Shown one piece after another: positions 34,916 to 48,090 of a stretch of 64,000 nucleotides of DNA. The notes beneath the pieces were generated by a model. That model saw nothing but the letters and a program-made list of their open reading frames with translations, did no database searches and had not been told where the DNA came from. The translations under genes and the position numbers were made by a program. The stretch is from Eucalyptus grandis (Eukaryota; Streptophyta; Magnoliopsida; Myrtales; Myrtaceae). Numbering within the stretch: position 1 is the first letter of the stretch; each line of letters begins with the position of its first letter. The DNA lies in contig NC_052619.1 of the NCBI RefSeq assembly GCF_016545825.1, positions 573,501 to 637,500 on the forward strand, read 5' to 3'.

Positions 34916-37040
34916 TTAGAAGTGCCATCATTTTCTTATGATGCTCATTCGAGTGTCAAATTTTTTTTTTTTCGCTTGCTTTGAGTGTCGCATTAGGTGT
35001 AAAATCATCCACTTGAGTGCCTATTCTAACAATTTATTCTACGTGGCTTTTTAAATTATGTATTGAATTCAAAGTGACTTTTTAAATGATATTGAAATCC
35101 AATGTGGAATTTTTTTCTTCCGATGTGGTAAGATTTAACAAAATGACAACTTTTTTTGGGAACACACACTCTCTCTCTCCCCTTGAAGCGTAGCCCAGCA
35201 ACTTCGACGCGGCTTGGAAGCATAGCCTGGCAACTTTGACGGGAACGCTCCTCTTCCCGTTGTCCATTGTCCTTCTGGCTTTTCTATCCATACGCTAGCT
35301 TTGAGTTCCAAGATCCGTTGATGGAGGAAATAAAGAAATAATAATGGCAACTCCCGAGGGATTGCGAGAGAGAATCTCTTTTTGAGAGAAGAATAATACT
35401 AGAAGTGCTGCAAGTTATGTACAACGCTCAATTTAGTGTTAATTTTTTTTTTTTTGGATCACTTAAGTGTCAATTTTTTTGAAAAATGATATTTTTAGTG
35501 TCAATTTCGATTAATTTGGCCAAAAATCTAAAGTGACCCTTTTTTATTTATTAATATCTTAAGATATGGTTTGCCGAAAGTCTAAAATAGCATCGATGTT
35601 GTTTAACCAGTTTCATCTGCCTGACAGCCCAAACCAACGCCGTTCACAAGAAAAACGTGGTGAAATTTCTTGTTGAATGACATCATGCATCCCTCCCTCC
35701 CTCCCTCCCTCTCTCCCTCCCTCCTCCATTTCTTCATTTAAGCTCTACAACATCACACGAAGATGAGGGAAGGATTGGGCTTGGAGGCGGTGTCGGAGGT
35801 GGAAGATTGGCGGTGGGATTCGGCCTCAAGCTCGCGCTTCTCTTACTCGCGAGGCTTCTAGATTTGCTTTTGCATGCTTCGGCCACCGGTTTCTTCGGCA
35901 AGAGTTTGGCGCTTCTTGATTAGTTCTTGCATGGGGATGTCCGTTCTAGGGTTTCGTACGCAAATCATGACAGAATGAGATGGATTCATGACAAAATAGA
36001 GATGACTTAAAACTCTACGTACTATGTTTAGGCTGAGAAATACATTGAAATCAAGTCCAAAGCTTACGTTTTGAAACGTTTAGCATGTGTTCGACTATTT
36101 GCCCGAAAGAGCTGATAAAGTTGTTTTCATCAAATCGATGTTCGGAGTTAGGATTGATTCACGATTTCTTCCATGATAGCTAAAACTATGTCTAAATCTG
36201 TGATTCCCTGTACCTGCCCATTTTCCAGTGATGTCCCTGCGTCAAGGCCGTCATCGCTAGATCCCTATTAGCCGGCGAAGATGGTGACTGGTGTAATGTT
36301 TTGGTGGCGGCAAATTAGTGAAGGTTGTTGGCGTATAGGGTTGGTCGTGACAAGAAGAAAACAAAGAAGCAGAGAGGGCGCAGAAGGAGAAAAGAAAAGA
36401 AATAGAAAAAAAGAAGAAAAAATGACGTGGAGGGAGAGGAGGAGAATGTACACATGGAAATGCCATGTGGACTGATTTTTTTTTTTTTTTAAAACGCCAA
36501 CTCGTATTAAAATTTTAATTAAAAAGCCATGTATTAATTTTAGCCGTATTTTATCGTTGTTGGCACTTAGATGATTGTTTTTTTTTTATTTTAAAAATTT
36601 GGCACTTAAGTAATTCGGCAAATACTTTTGGCATTAAAATAAGTGTCCTATACAATTTTTGACACTTTTAGTGTCATTCTCCCTCTTTTTGAGTTAGGAC
36701 TGTTCACTAAGGGAGGAACCTCTCCCTCTAAGCTTTGAGAACCCCAATTTTCGGTTTACAGATTTTTGCCCAAATTTCAGAGTTAGGTTCTTCACCAACA
36801 CTTGCAATTTTGACAGAATTTTGCCCCCCAATTTCTTTAATTTGGGTGAGGGTTCATCAAACACATCTCTAAACATTGTCGTTATAACTTCTCACTTGTT
36901 GATTTTGTTTGGCTAGTGAGCCACGTTGGATTTTCTCGTGAGACAAATCGCCTATTGCCCTTACGTGAATAATTTTTAAAAGATGTGATGCTCAAGTGAG
37001 CATCTTATGAAAATTATGACACTTACAGCATTCTTATCCC
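34916..37040. mobile_element. MULE-like non-autonomous element in unit 1
   Basis: Left sequence GTGCCATCATTTTCTTATG and right sequence CATAAGATGCTC-like (minus strand near 37010) form inverted termini. The borders TAAGTAA (34909-34915) and TAAGCAA (37041-37047) look like a target duplication. Unit 3 has uninterrupted sequence here (about 59750-59765: ACATAAGCAACTGC), so it shows the empty site. Inside are many 'AGTGTC' words and a short plus-strand ORF after GAAGATGAGGGAAGG (about 35763) that could be a captured gene fragment; its family was not recognised. Confidence 0.7.
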
Positions 37041-37255
37041 TAAGCAAATGCAATGATACATGCACCGTTTTAACAACACAAATCAGTCCAGTAGTAATTT
37101 TCAAGGCGCGGGGATACAGAGAGTCTACAGGTTGAATAGATCCTGTCACTGTAATGTTCCTACTTGACTTGCTATTTTCTTATTGTCCTTTAAGTATGTT
37201 GTGACTACAAGCTTGAGAAAGGCTGTTTCAAATCGATGCATGGGAAATTTCTACC

Positions 37256-39956
37256 CTAAAGCTTCACTAGTCTATCAGAAATCCAGCTGAAGGGAATAGT
37301 AAGTGCTTCCTCGGCTCTTTCCCCAGCTCTCTCCTCCAGCCTTCTAAGTTTTGGTATTAAACGGCAGACGTAGTCTTGGGCTCTTCTTCCCTCCGCTGAA
37401 AGTCCGGTCATTTTCTCCACCTTCCACCTTCCCACCAGAAACTCTAGAACATCTGAATAGTCCTTTGCTGTGTAAATGCCAAGCCTCTGCACCACGGCCG
37501 AGTAATGGAAGAAAATGTTGACATCACAACCGTCATACATCAGATGTGCTGGCATGGTGATTCTCTTTCTCATCATGTCGGCAAGTGCCAAGACAGCACC
37601 ATCTGGGTCGATCTCAAAGAGCTTCTCCATGATTTTTGTATAGGCTGCTTCATGACGCTTCTCATCTGATGCAATTATACCGCAAATTTGAGCCAATTTC
37701 GTGTCCCCATGAGCCTTGGCGAGCCTGCCAGTGTTTCCGTGAGAAATAGATGTTGCCCTTTCTTGAAATGAAGTGTATATAAACAAGAGGTAGGGACTGT
37801 TTTCTGCCCGGGGATCCTGGGAAAAAAAAATATAGAAAGATAATCAGCTCCAAGAAGCACAGAGTTGCCTCAAATTTTAGTGGGATCTATCTCAACTGAT
37901 TGCAGAGGCATAAAGTACATTTGAAGACGACAATCAACAATTTCGAGATGCAATGGACATATATGTCAACCAAAATGATTCCAGTGCGTTCAGTCTCTTT
38001 CAGCTGCAATGATTTGCATGCATTTGAGTAATTACTCTGTGCTGATGCACTTTAGTATTAGTTGGTCGTGGTGGTGCTAGGATCTCACCATCCCTGTCCC
38101 AATAAGATATTGAATCGTTTTCTCAATTCGCTTCATGTCCACCCGTCCAGACAGGTACAAATACTTGTTCAGGAGGTCACCATGTCTGTTCTCCTCCGCA
38201 GTCCATGCCCTTGTCCAAATGGCCCAAGGTGTTAGGCTCGAACCTGTTTCGTCTCTAAGTCCGTCCAAATTATTGAGCATTGTCTGATAAGTAGGGAGGG
38301 CTTCTTCTGTTATCATGCTTCCAACCAAAGCAACAAAGTAGTCATCAGGGATTTCCCTAGCCCTCTCCCTAAGTTCCCTAACTTGTTCTTCAAATCCATC
38401 CGATGCAGCATCCGGCAGAAAGTCTTGTGGTTGCCAACAATTCTCGACAGGTTTCAAGTGAACCAATACATTCTTCTTGGCCCAATCCTCCATGGACTTG
38501 AATATTTCGATCTTTTCAGGTGGCATGGAGTGGGTTACCTGAACATGTGCCTCCCTTCGAGGAATAGAAGACTTCTTGACGTTCTCAATCTCCCTGCATC
38601 GAACATATGATCTTTTATGGTTCATTACAAGCCAGAAACAAATTGGATGTTGTATCTAGTTCAATGTCAAATCGAGAAATGGTGTTCCTCCCCACTTGAA
38701 TAATAGGATTAGTAGATGTGTAGATTCACATGGATTGCAAGAACTTTGGCTGGTCGAGATACTGATGATGAGGATTTTGGAAGGACTGACTGGAGCACCC
38801 GACACCCTATCGAAAATGATTACGTCCGTTCATGCTAATTCAGTTTTCCAGCTTCTTTTTCGCTTTCTTTCTTTCATTTTGAAAGTGAGAATCTACTTTT
38901 ACCACTCGATATTTTTCTTTGAACTGTAATCGATTCAATCGGCAGAAAAACAAGGTGTATGACTATAAATAGATACTCTGTTTATCCAGAAGTTCCTTGA
39001 TCATTCATAAGAAGCAAGTGATACAGAATCGGCAAACACTTCTGCTACCCAGAAAAGGTTGTGATAAGAAATGCTCAATTTTCTCATGCTCCTGCTACAG
39101 CGAAGCGATCCTCTAGGATAGCTATAACAGCATGACCTTCCTTCAAAATATTGTAAAGCTTGCCTAACTTTTTGCATGGTTCTGAAAATTTCGTGTTGGT
39201 GGGGTGGTTGGTGGCACTGGTGCCAGCGCCGGAGGTGAGGTGGTTGGAGGGTGCAGGATAGAGACAGATCGAGTTCCTTGGGGTTACTGTTTTGGTATCT
39301 CAAGGTTTGTGTTTGCAGTAACTGGAAGACCCGGGTTTTATTCTGGGTATATTTGTTTCAAGAAAAAAATCATGATAAGGGAAATTGCTTTTTAGGAAAT
39401 CATTGTCTAATAGAATGTTTTCCCATTTTCAGGTTAGTGAATTCATTTTCCTTACTTCAAGTATGCATAATTTCTTTGATCCTAAATGGTTTTACATTGA
39501 CCAATCATTTTCAGCAAACTAAATGCGTAATAATTCAGAAAACTAATTCACAGAAAAATATTTCACTCAAACAAGAGCACCCAAAGATGAGAAGATTGAA
39601 TCATTGGGTCTCCACTTCGTGGTGGTGAATTGAAGATGTCGATTCAACCTCTTAAAAGGAGCTATTGTATAGCATTGTTTCGCTTATCGATGGCATAACT
39701 CACGCCTAGTTCTTACAAAAGATACATACTTTGTGCATTCACAATGAGAAGTAAATCAAGCACTTACGTTAGCTCCAGAAGAACGAGTGAATGGAAGAAG
39801 GGGAATGTTGAAAACTCACTTGGAGGTGGCGCCAGAGCGAAGACTGGAGGACATGGACTTGGAAGATCCGAGGCTGCGATCGGCGATTGGAGGCAGCTTA
39901 AAGGAAAGCGACTTCATCGGTTTAGAAGTGAGAAATGGACCGAGTTGGAAGGCCAT
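37256..39956 (-). CDS. SAD1: Plastid acyl-[acyl-carrier-protein] desaturase, copy 1
   Basis: The exons 39956-39820, 38593-38089 and 37816-37256 join in frame (one Lys codon is split) to give 400 residues. This is a soluble stromal di-iron enzyme that puts a double bond in acyl-ACP, classically 18:0 to 18:1 delta-9. Ligands are visible at Glu142 (TEEALPTY), Glu180/His183 (EENRHG), Glu233 (FQERAT) and Glu266/His269 (DEKRHE). Residues 1 to about 45 are a Ser/Lys-rich transit peptide. Counting from the ligands, castor mature positions Thr117, Gly188 and Asp280 are Asn154, Leu225 and Phe317 here; the Asp four residues before the first ligand is Ser. It differs from SAD2 at about 12 of 400 residues. 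The symbol is local to this window. Confidence 0.95.
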
Positions 39957-40068
39957 TTTTGTTTGTTGATGATGTGTTGTCTTTTTTTTTTTTTTTTTTT
40001 TTGCTTGGCTTGGTTTGCTCCTTGAGGACGAGACTGCACAAGACGATTTTGAGCAAACCTTGGGGAGT

Positions 40069-40077
40069 CTTATATGA
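40069..40077 (-). promoter_or_regulatory. TATA-like site of SAD1
   Basis: On the minus strand TCATATAAG lies about 112 bp upstream of the ATG, at the same relative place as the sites of SAD2 and SAD3. Homology with unit 2 ends only about 45 bp further upstream, where retroelement sequence starts. Confidence 0.6.
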
Positions 40078-40126
40078 GGGAATTTAATGGACGTGAAGCT
40101 AAAGATTTGTTTGGGAGAGGAGTGTT

Positions 40127-41005
40127 TGGGCACAAGAGGGCGTTCCCAATACAAAAGGAGCGGTGAAATTTGTCCTGTTTTGCCCAAGCTTTTTAAAAAA
40201 GTGAAGCTCGATAGCAAAGTGAAAAGAAGCTGAAGATCTCAGACAGAATTCCAAAATACTCGGTCTTGTGGAACACGTCCGACGACTACCAAGCATCCAT
40301 GCATGCTACTAATCGCCGGTCTTTCTCACCGTGATTCCCGTGATCCATCGTCCATCCGAAGTTGGAAATGTCACCCGCATGACATCGTGAATTAGGTAAG
40401 AATCTCGATTAATTTGATTTTCCTATATCTCGTTGTATAATTTGTAATATCGCAACCTTTCTTTAAATGTTTGATCCATATTGCCATATCCAATGAATCT
40501 CTGGATCCCTTATGAATTGGAAAGTCTTCCTAATTTCACAACGTGCACACGATTGACACTCCGATTTTATGCTTGAAATATGACTTGCAATTGTACGGAA
40601 AAATCACCAAGCCAATTTCACGCCCGAGATATGATTCTTGATTTTCATTAAAAATTGACCAATCCAATCTCATGAGCAAGATACAATTCGTCAATTTAAA
40701 AAATTAAGTAGACACAAATGATATCATGCCTGATTTGCTGCTATGTTATTTTATATGCCTTTGTTTGAATTGATTTTGTTTCCGTAAAAGAATAACCAAG
40801 AAATAATAAATATATTCAAATTGGATTAGATTCTCACTAGAATATTGCCTGTTTTACGATAGTTTCATATTTAGATTAGGCATTTTATTTATTTCGAATT
40901 TTTGAAATAAAAAAACCAAAAACATTAGTTTAAGATGTTAGATTTTCTTTTCATTAATTTAAATTGCATGTTCAATTATTAGGCAACTTTAATTTCGAAT
41001 TTTAT
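40127..41005 (+). repeat. Left copy of the LTR-like direct repeat
   Basis: Collinear with 49335-50180. It contains the shared block AAATACTCGGTCTTGTGG and the phrase CATCGTGAATTAGGTAAG. It directly abuts the proximal promoter of SAD1. Confidence 0.85.
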
Positions 41006-42746
41006 AAATAAGGAAAAGAAGACATAAAAATTATCATGCGTATGTCGCATAGAATTAGGTCATTTTTTGCACGTCATCTAGTCATTGCATATTTAAGATC
41101 ATTTGAGTGCATGACATATTAGGATAGTTGCATTTAATATTTTCTTGTCATTAGATCATGTTAAATAATTAATGACATGTGGTGTGACATATAGTTCGCA
41201 TGATAGGTTGCATGTTACATGTCATGTTAGTTAGGCATTTTGGTGTGTCATTGCATGGCATTCCATGTAGACTAAGTTTCATTTAAATAAGAGAAAACCT
41301 AAAAGAAAACTTTTGAGTAAAATTACATATTTATTATAAATCATATCTAGGGCTATTGATGTGAATTTTGAGCTAACATTGCAAATGCTTTGGTTGTTAT
41401 GAGGTAAGTCATGCAATTTATCCATCTTTTTATTGGGTGTTAAATTGATGGATTATGCACACGCATGGTCACCTCACATGTTAGGAAGTAATAAAATGAA
41501 TTCAAGCTACTTAATAAACATTTTTTTTCACGAAAGGAATGGTATCACAAGGGAATTAAAGAAATCTAGTGTAATCAAGTCTTTGTACCCAAATTCTCTG
41601 GTTTGTAGGAGTAAAATAATTATCCCATTATTTTTACCAAAAAAATAATTATCCCATTATTTTACTTAGGTGTCTAATCGACTTACCATAAATTGATTAG
41701 TGATGACTCCTAAATAAAATTCATTTGCAAGCTAAAAATTTGAACATAAGTTGTGAATTGGTATGAGCTTGGAAGAGTCTGAGCTAAGTCTATGCTTAGT
41801 AATCCATTTGCACACACAACTTGCCGTCAGACCTAGGCCGCACAAGATCATCTAGGATGGTGTTGAGATGGATACCACTCCAATCACATGTCCACAGTAC
41901 GAGTGTCCGTCTCAATCTTAAAATTTCTTTCTTGATGTTAAGAGTACCCATCTCGATTCGAATGCTCGAGACCTACTTCAGCTCTTTGATCAAGGTAGAG
42001 TCATGAGGACCCAACTTAGTCCACACCCCTGTGGCTAGTCTGATCATCCTTGTGGCTCCACTTTTTAAAGCCTTATAGAGTAGAAATCGAGCCATGTACC
42101 ATGTGTACGTCTATGTTATTGCCATTGGGTCTACCAATGAAGTAAGTCTTCTAAACCTTCGTCTCACATTTTGCTTACTTTCCCATACATTCAGTTGGTC
42201 CATGTTGGGTATAGGTCAATTAGGAAGTTAATATCATGGTCATTTCGATTTAGAAGTAACAATCATTTAGTCCTTACAATTTTTTTTAGAGAATTTGCTT
42301 TTAATTTAGGCCTTTTATTTTCATAGCCATGTCTTAGGTCATTATTTCCCAAGAAAAATATTGTTGTTTTACAAAAAATAGCAAAAAAAAAAAAAAAAAA
42401 AAAAAAAACTTTGGAGAATTTGTTCTCGATTCATACATTTGTTGTTCCCATTAGAATCTTTATTTTTTTTATTTTTTATTTTCCCGGTTCATGCTTATAA
42501 AAGTTGATATCTAGTCCATGGTAGGGTGTCCTATATCTTTATTTTCCTAGTCCAATTTTAGGGAATTCCTTTCATATACGGACTTTTCATGATTAAAATA
42601 AAAAGAAGAAAAAAAAAAGAAAATTAGATAGTTGTCATGGACTGGTTCCCTACTTCTACCCTGTGCTTATATGTGCGTTCATTTCTTTGAAATGGGTGAT
42701 TATGGATCGACGCCACTCACCCATCCATACACGGTCTAGGACAAAA

Positions 42747-44090
42747 ATGGCCGATCAAACTGATATGTGTGATCGTGTTGCAAATATGGAAGATTAGCTC
42801 AAATAGCAACTCACCTCGGTGCAACATATGACTGCCCAAGTCGATTCCCTTCGAGAAAATTTGATTCCTGCACTCACTTTCCCTGAGTTAGTAATCCCGA
42901 AATAGGCAAACATGACCCAAATGATTGATGATGACATGCTTGAGCTGAAGGATGATCCGTTGTTAGTCACTGTTGAGAAGACTAAGTCTAACAATGCTCT
43001 TAAGACATAGCAAGATGAACGCTTTGCAAGACTTTAGGAGAAAGTGAAACAATTGCAGGATTCACAAAGCTCACTCCCGATCGACTTGTCTTTTTATGAG
43101 AAGGTTAACATGGCAAACAAGTTCAAAATACCGGAGTTCGAGAAATATGATGATACTACTTGCCCAAAATCTCACTTGCAGATGTACCATGTGTGGATGG
43201 CCCAACATGTAAAAAATGAACCCCTCATGATCCAATCATTCCATGCGAGTTTGATCGGACCCGGACTGAATTGATACATTATGAAGAATATAAACCTTCT
43301 CGATACTTGGAATGAGGTGGCCAATGTGTTTCTCAAGCAGTACAAGTTTAATATGGACATTGCACTTTCCCATGAAGATCTCGAGCAAATGGAGAAAAAG
43401 AAGAGTGAGTTGTTTAATGAGGTGGCAAAATCTGCTTGCCTAGATCACTCTTGAACCTATAGACAAAGAGTTAATGAAGCTGTTTGTTAAGACCCTTTCA
43501 TTTGAGTTTTGCAATCGGGTGGCTAGCACGTATATTGAGAACTTTAATAAACTCATCCTAGTGGGTGAGCAGATTGAGACAAGGTTGAGAGATGGATGGT
43601 TTAATGGGCCAATTTCTACAAGCAAAAGATTTATCCCAAAGAAAGCAAAGGAGCTTGAAGCTGAGATTAATGTGGCCTATTCTCAACCGAATCATAATGT
43701 GTCCAATCAAACTCTAGCAATTCAGATTTCCATTGAGTAAGAAGGGTGGAGGATGTCAGTTCTCTAGTCGACAACGAAGTGCTAGAAGACAATTCACACC
43801 TCTCCCTAGACCCTTGTCCAAAGTCTTGCTTGTTCTCTAATAGAAGGGATTACTCTCCACTGAGCTGAAGTGACCAGGAATCCTGAGTGTTATCTTGCAT
43901 ATGATCCCTCCGAAAGTGTGACTATCACATGTGAGAGGTTGGTCACTCTACTGATGATTGCTATATTTTGAAGCATAGGGTCCAAGACTTCTTGGATACA
44001 AAGGCATTCTCTTTTAATAGTAATCAACTAAATGTCCAGAAGAACCTTCTACCCAACCATGACAGAGGCATATATACTGTCATCGAGTGA
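42747..44090 (+). pseudogene. Ty3/gypsy-like gag pseudogene
   Basis: One frame from the ATG at 42747 is readable but broken by TAG codons. The gag core includes NKFKIPEFEKYDD, KSHLQMYHVWM, FLKQYKFNMDIA and, after a frame change near 43420, KELMKLFVKTLSFEFCNRV and LVGEQIETRLRDG. A degenerate zinc-knuckle area (HSTDDCYILKHRVQDFLD) follows near 43945. Of the stops, six are TAG and one is TGA at the place of the usual Trp. The gag protein packages element RNA; this copy is dead. Confidence 0.85.
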
Positions 44091-47035
44091 AAAAGTTCTT
44101 ATCTTCACACTCCTCTATGAAGGAGTCTTTTTTTTTTTTTTTATGCTTTCTAGGATTTCAAGTGTTTTTTAGGATTTCTAATTTCAATTATTGCTCTCGT
44201 TTCTAGGGTTTGCTTGTTTGATTTTTCCATTATAATAATGTAATTCATTTGATTCTATTCAATGAAATTACAAGTTTGTTTCCAATTTTGAAGGAATGAT
44301 AAGGTATATCAAACCAGCCTTGTGATGATATCCAACAATGAAAAAAAATATCATTCACGGAGAAACCCTGAGGGCTGGACTTTCTCATGCTTCCTCCCAA
44401 AAACCTTTTCGAAAACAAAAGCATTTCACTGCTAATAACATTTTCCCAAAGCTTGTAGCGGATTAAACCTATTTGTTTATCTAACTCATTTACTTCTTGT
44501 TTCAAAGCATAATTCTATAACTTGTTATGACAAGGGACATCTGAAAATAGCACATCAAGTTTCATTGATGACAAACTTGTCGGTTTTACTAATGATCAAC
44601 TCGCTTAGAGCACACTTTCAATGAAAAAATAGATGTGGGGCAACTCTCATTACTACTTGTGCGAGACATTAACCCCAAATGGGCAAAAGGAGTGCTCAAC
44701 CCTTCTCAACTCCATGCTTGATGTAGCTGTTTTCCTAGCACATTGATGAGACAGTGGAGGCACATCAAGAGAGGATCACCCAATCTTGAAGAAAAATGTG
44801 TATCTCATTCTTGAATTTAATCAATTCTAAAAATGACATTCTCTCCCTTTTTCCCTGCAAATGACGAACTTAGGGGCATGTCAAATTCTAATGGTGATAG
44901 CGGACTGGCTAAACTGGTTCTTTGGTGTATAATTGAAATTAATCGAGTTTCATTTCTCATTGCATAGAATCCTATTCATGCATGTTCTTTTATGCAGGGG
45001 CAAAAGCAGAACTGGAATATTCTTCGAATCAAACATTGGAGTTCCGATATCAGTTGATCAATTCATGTGTCCATTCCTGTTCAACTAAGGGGCAATTCAT
45101 GGACAACCATCTCTACAAATGTCTCTCCACACTTGATATTCTGACACATCTTGAAAGGACTATTCATGTTGAATGGCATTCTCGACAAGTTCATAAAATG
45201 CTTGTAATCTTTCAAAAGAAAATTTATGCATAACAGTTTTACCTGTTTAATTCACCAATTCGATCAAAGATTGTTAGCACATACCAATTTAATGAATGAT
45301 GTGGAATTGATTAAATATGCTAAATGAGACGTGTCAGGATGATGAAAGGCAAGCCCTATCCTATATACAGTCTCCTGCTTATATAATTGTGAGATAAGTG
45401 TAGGAAGTTCCATATCCGTAAGGTAAAGAGTTCTCTTGCGAAAGCTACAATGACCGAAATGATGAGGGGTAATTCATTTCTCTATCCAAGCACTATAGGT
45501 GATCCATTGTTTAAGCTCTTTGAGTCCCATACACTAATGGAGATTTCTTTCAAATTACTCCTATCAAGAACCACCCTACATTGGGGTAGATTGAAGGTGA
45601 CTTGGTATCTTGAGCTAAGGAAAATGGATAGAAATTTTCTTGCTTTCACTTGCATTAATTTTTTAGTGTTATTATTGCAATTGAACTTACACGGTAATTT
45701 AAGTGTCTTAGGATGATGAAGAGCATTCTTTCTTTATCATACACACTTATATCCATTGCTTAGCCCACTCAAGCCTGCAAATTTCATTTCTTTAAACCCA
45801 ATTGGTGATTATCCTCCATATTGAGCCAAGGCAAAGACAATCATTCGAGCAGCATGCCCAGTGTGCCAATAGAAGATGAAGAACCCCAATATTTTAAATG
45901 TTGAATCATTCCTTAAAAATAAACCAAAGCGTGGTTGTTCAATGTATGTGTTGTAGACAATTTGTCGAAAGTCAAAAAATAGAACTAGGGGCACGAAAAA
46001 GCAGTGTGCCTGGTAAAAGTAAGACCAATGCTCATGAAAAAAGAAGTGAAGAAAAAAAAGAATGAAAACTAGGGGCATGGAAAAGCGGTGTACTTGGCAG
46101 AAGCAAGGCCAATGCTCATAGAAGAAAATGAGGAAAAAAAGAGAGAGTCAAGATAGGTGATTATCAGTTGCAAAAGGTTATGTCCCTAATGGAGCAACAT
46201 TCAAAGAACACAAATGCTGAGTTTTTATAATCAGTGGAGCACGTTATGAAGACAATCCTCAATGGTAAAGAAGAACACTGGTGGTGATGTCAAGATGATC
46301 ATCAACTCTCACCCTTTACGCACATTTTGAGCCTAACGATCATTTCGCTTCTCAATTCGTGAACCTAGCCTAAGTTACGTCCCCTACAAATTCTCTTCAG
46401 ATTAAGGCATTTGAATTAATGTAGGAGTTTATATGTTTATAAGCATTGCTTGAAAAAGTGCGGGAAATATTATTTCTTTCTCGTTTTTGACTTGTAAACC
46501 TGGAGATGATCGTGGAGTATCATTTATTTCAATAGCATTGACACAAATAGTCCCTTGTTAAACCGTTGACCAAGCAAACATTACGGGCCTTGTTAAATAC
46601 CTTTTAGATTGGTAAGGTCGTGCCACTTACGAGAATACTCGGACCCTTGTCGATATGATGATAGTGAGATTGAGTGATTTTGATGAAATAGCTTTTTTGA
46701 ATGAGAGTGAGTGAAAGTCCTTTCAATGAAAAGTCTCTCGTTTAGTATTCTTAGGAAATCCATGTCATAAGTGAAAATTGTCTTGAACGACAATTCTCTC
46801 CTGTGGAAATTTGATGGTGTAAATATGGTAAAATCATTATACATAAATCTTGATTGAATTGATAAAAATTTCAGTGAACTTTGAAGTGTGGAGTTCATGA
46901 ATAGTATTAATTGCTTATTTTTTTGGTGAATGCATATATTTTTGCTCTAATCATATTTGATAGGTAATGTTTTCTTGAAGACCCAAGAGCACCTAACATT
47001 TAGGTTACTTTTAGAGGCCTCATGATACATCCAAA
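44091..47035. other. Non-coding interior of the retroelement
   Basis: No pol domain was found. At 45984-46151 two 84-bp tandem copies both begin ACTAGGGGCA. Open frames such as 44982-45233 and 45450-45716 match no family I know. Confidence 0.55.
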
Positions 47036-47460
47036 ATACTAGGAGGTGAGAAACTTTCACAAACATTTAAGGTGCATCCTCAATGTTCCAAAACTTCTTT
47101 TTACCAGGAGGTGAGAAACCTTCATGGATATCTAAGGTACGTCTTAAATGTTCCAAAATTTCTTTCTCCTAAGAGCGGGAGAAACCTTTAAGAACATTTA
47201 AGGTACATCCTAGATGTTCCAAAATTTCTCTTTTACTAGGAGGTGAGAAACATTTGCTGAAATCTACGGTATGTCCTAGATATTCCAGAATTTCTTTTTA
47301 CTAGGAGGTGAGAGACATTCACGAAATTCAATGTACATCCTTGATGTTCCAATATTTTTTATACTAGGAGGTGAGAGACCTTCACGAATGTTTGAGCTAC
47401 GTCCTTAATATTTCAATTTCTTTCTATCAGGAGGTGAAAGACATTCACGGATTAATCTTC
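47036..47460. repeat. Minisatellite A, about 62-bp units
   Basis: About seven units contain TACTAGGAGGTGAGA, a CTTCACGAA-like part, GGTACATCCT and ATGTTCCAAAATTTC. They have diverged, so the array is old. Confidence 0.9.
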
Positions 47461-47637
47461 TTTTCTCTCATAAGTTCTAGGAGACATATCCCCAAGAATC
47501 AAAGATATCACCAGGTAAGTATATCTTTACCCATACTCTAAATACTTGTCACCGTGCAGATATTTCCTCTCAAGTACATCGACACTCGACTCGATCGAGT
47601 TGTCCCCTACAGATTTTTCTCCAAATTCAGTTTGATT

Positions 47638-48090
47638 AAGGCGATCGAAAAAAAGTTTGGGTCATAATCAGATGATCTATGTTGCAATGTTGGGCGATCG
47701 AAGAAATGTTCAGGTCCTAGTCAAGCAAAACCTCCTTCTAGGCTACCGTAGCAAGGTACGGGTCCTAGAAAAAGAATTTCCCATTTAGGCGATCATAGAA
47801 ATGTACGGTCTTGGAAAAACAGTTTTTCATTCACATGACTGTAGAAAGGTATGAGTCTTGAACAACCTAGTGCTTCTAACAGGCAACCATAAAATGGTAT
47901 GAGTCTTCAAAAAGCAATTTTTTCCATCAAGGTGATCAAAGAAAAGTTCGGGTCCTAGATCACTAAATATTGCCATATTGGATGACCATAGAAACGTACG
48001 GGTCCTAGGAAAGTAGCTCTCTTTTACAAGACCTTATTACTATTCTGGACGATTATAGAAAGGTACGAGTCTTGAACGCATGACACCAAC
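47638..48090. repeat. Minisatellite B, about 55-60-bp units
   Basis: About eight units follow a GGCGATCATAGAAAGGTACG-like pattern, then GGTCCTAG and a T/C-rich part. It is distinct from array A and separated from it by about 180 bp. Confidence 0.88.

Larger units (their letters stand above)
34187..40121. repeat. Duplication unit 1 (carries SAD1)
   Basis: Homologous along its length to unit 2 (50181-56813). It starts at GAAATCTGTAAACC, probably in or near the SLP2 3' UTR, and ends at GGGAGAGGA about 165 bp upstream of the SAD1 ATG. Relative to unit 2 it lacks 101 bp at 34766-34770, a deletion between two ATAGC words, and lacks the 627-bp MITE. Confidence 0.9.

Noticed and set aside
39001..39303. 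100-codon minus ORF, also present at 55749-56042
   Set aside because: It lies in intron 1 of SAD1 and SAD2, is shared only because of the duplication, and shows no domain.
44982..45716. ORFs of 83 and 88 codons in the retroelement interior
   Set aside because: No pol or other domain motif; chance open frames in decayed sequence.
47036..48090. CRISPR-like array of spaced repeats
   Set aside because: Units are diverged head-to-tail minisatellites without distinct spacers, in a plant retroelement.
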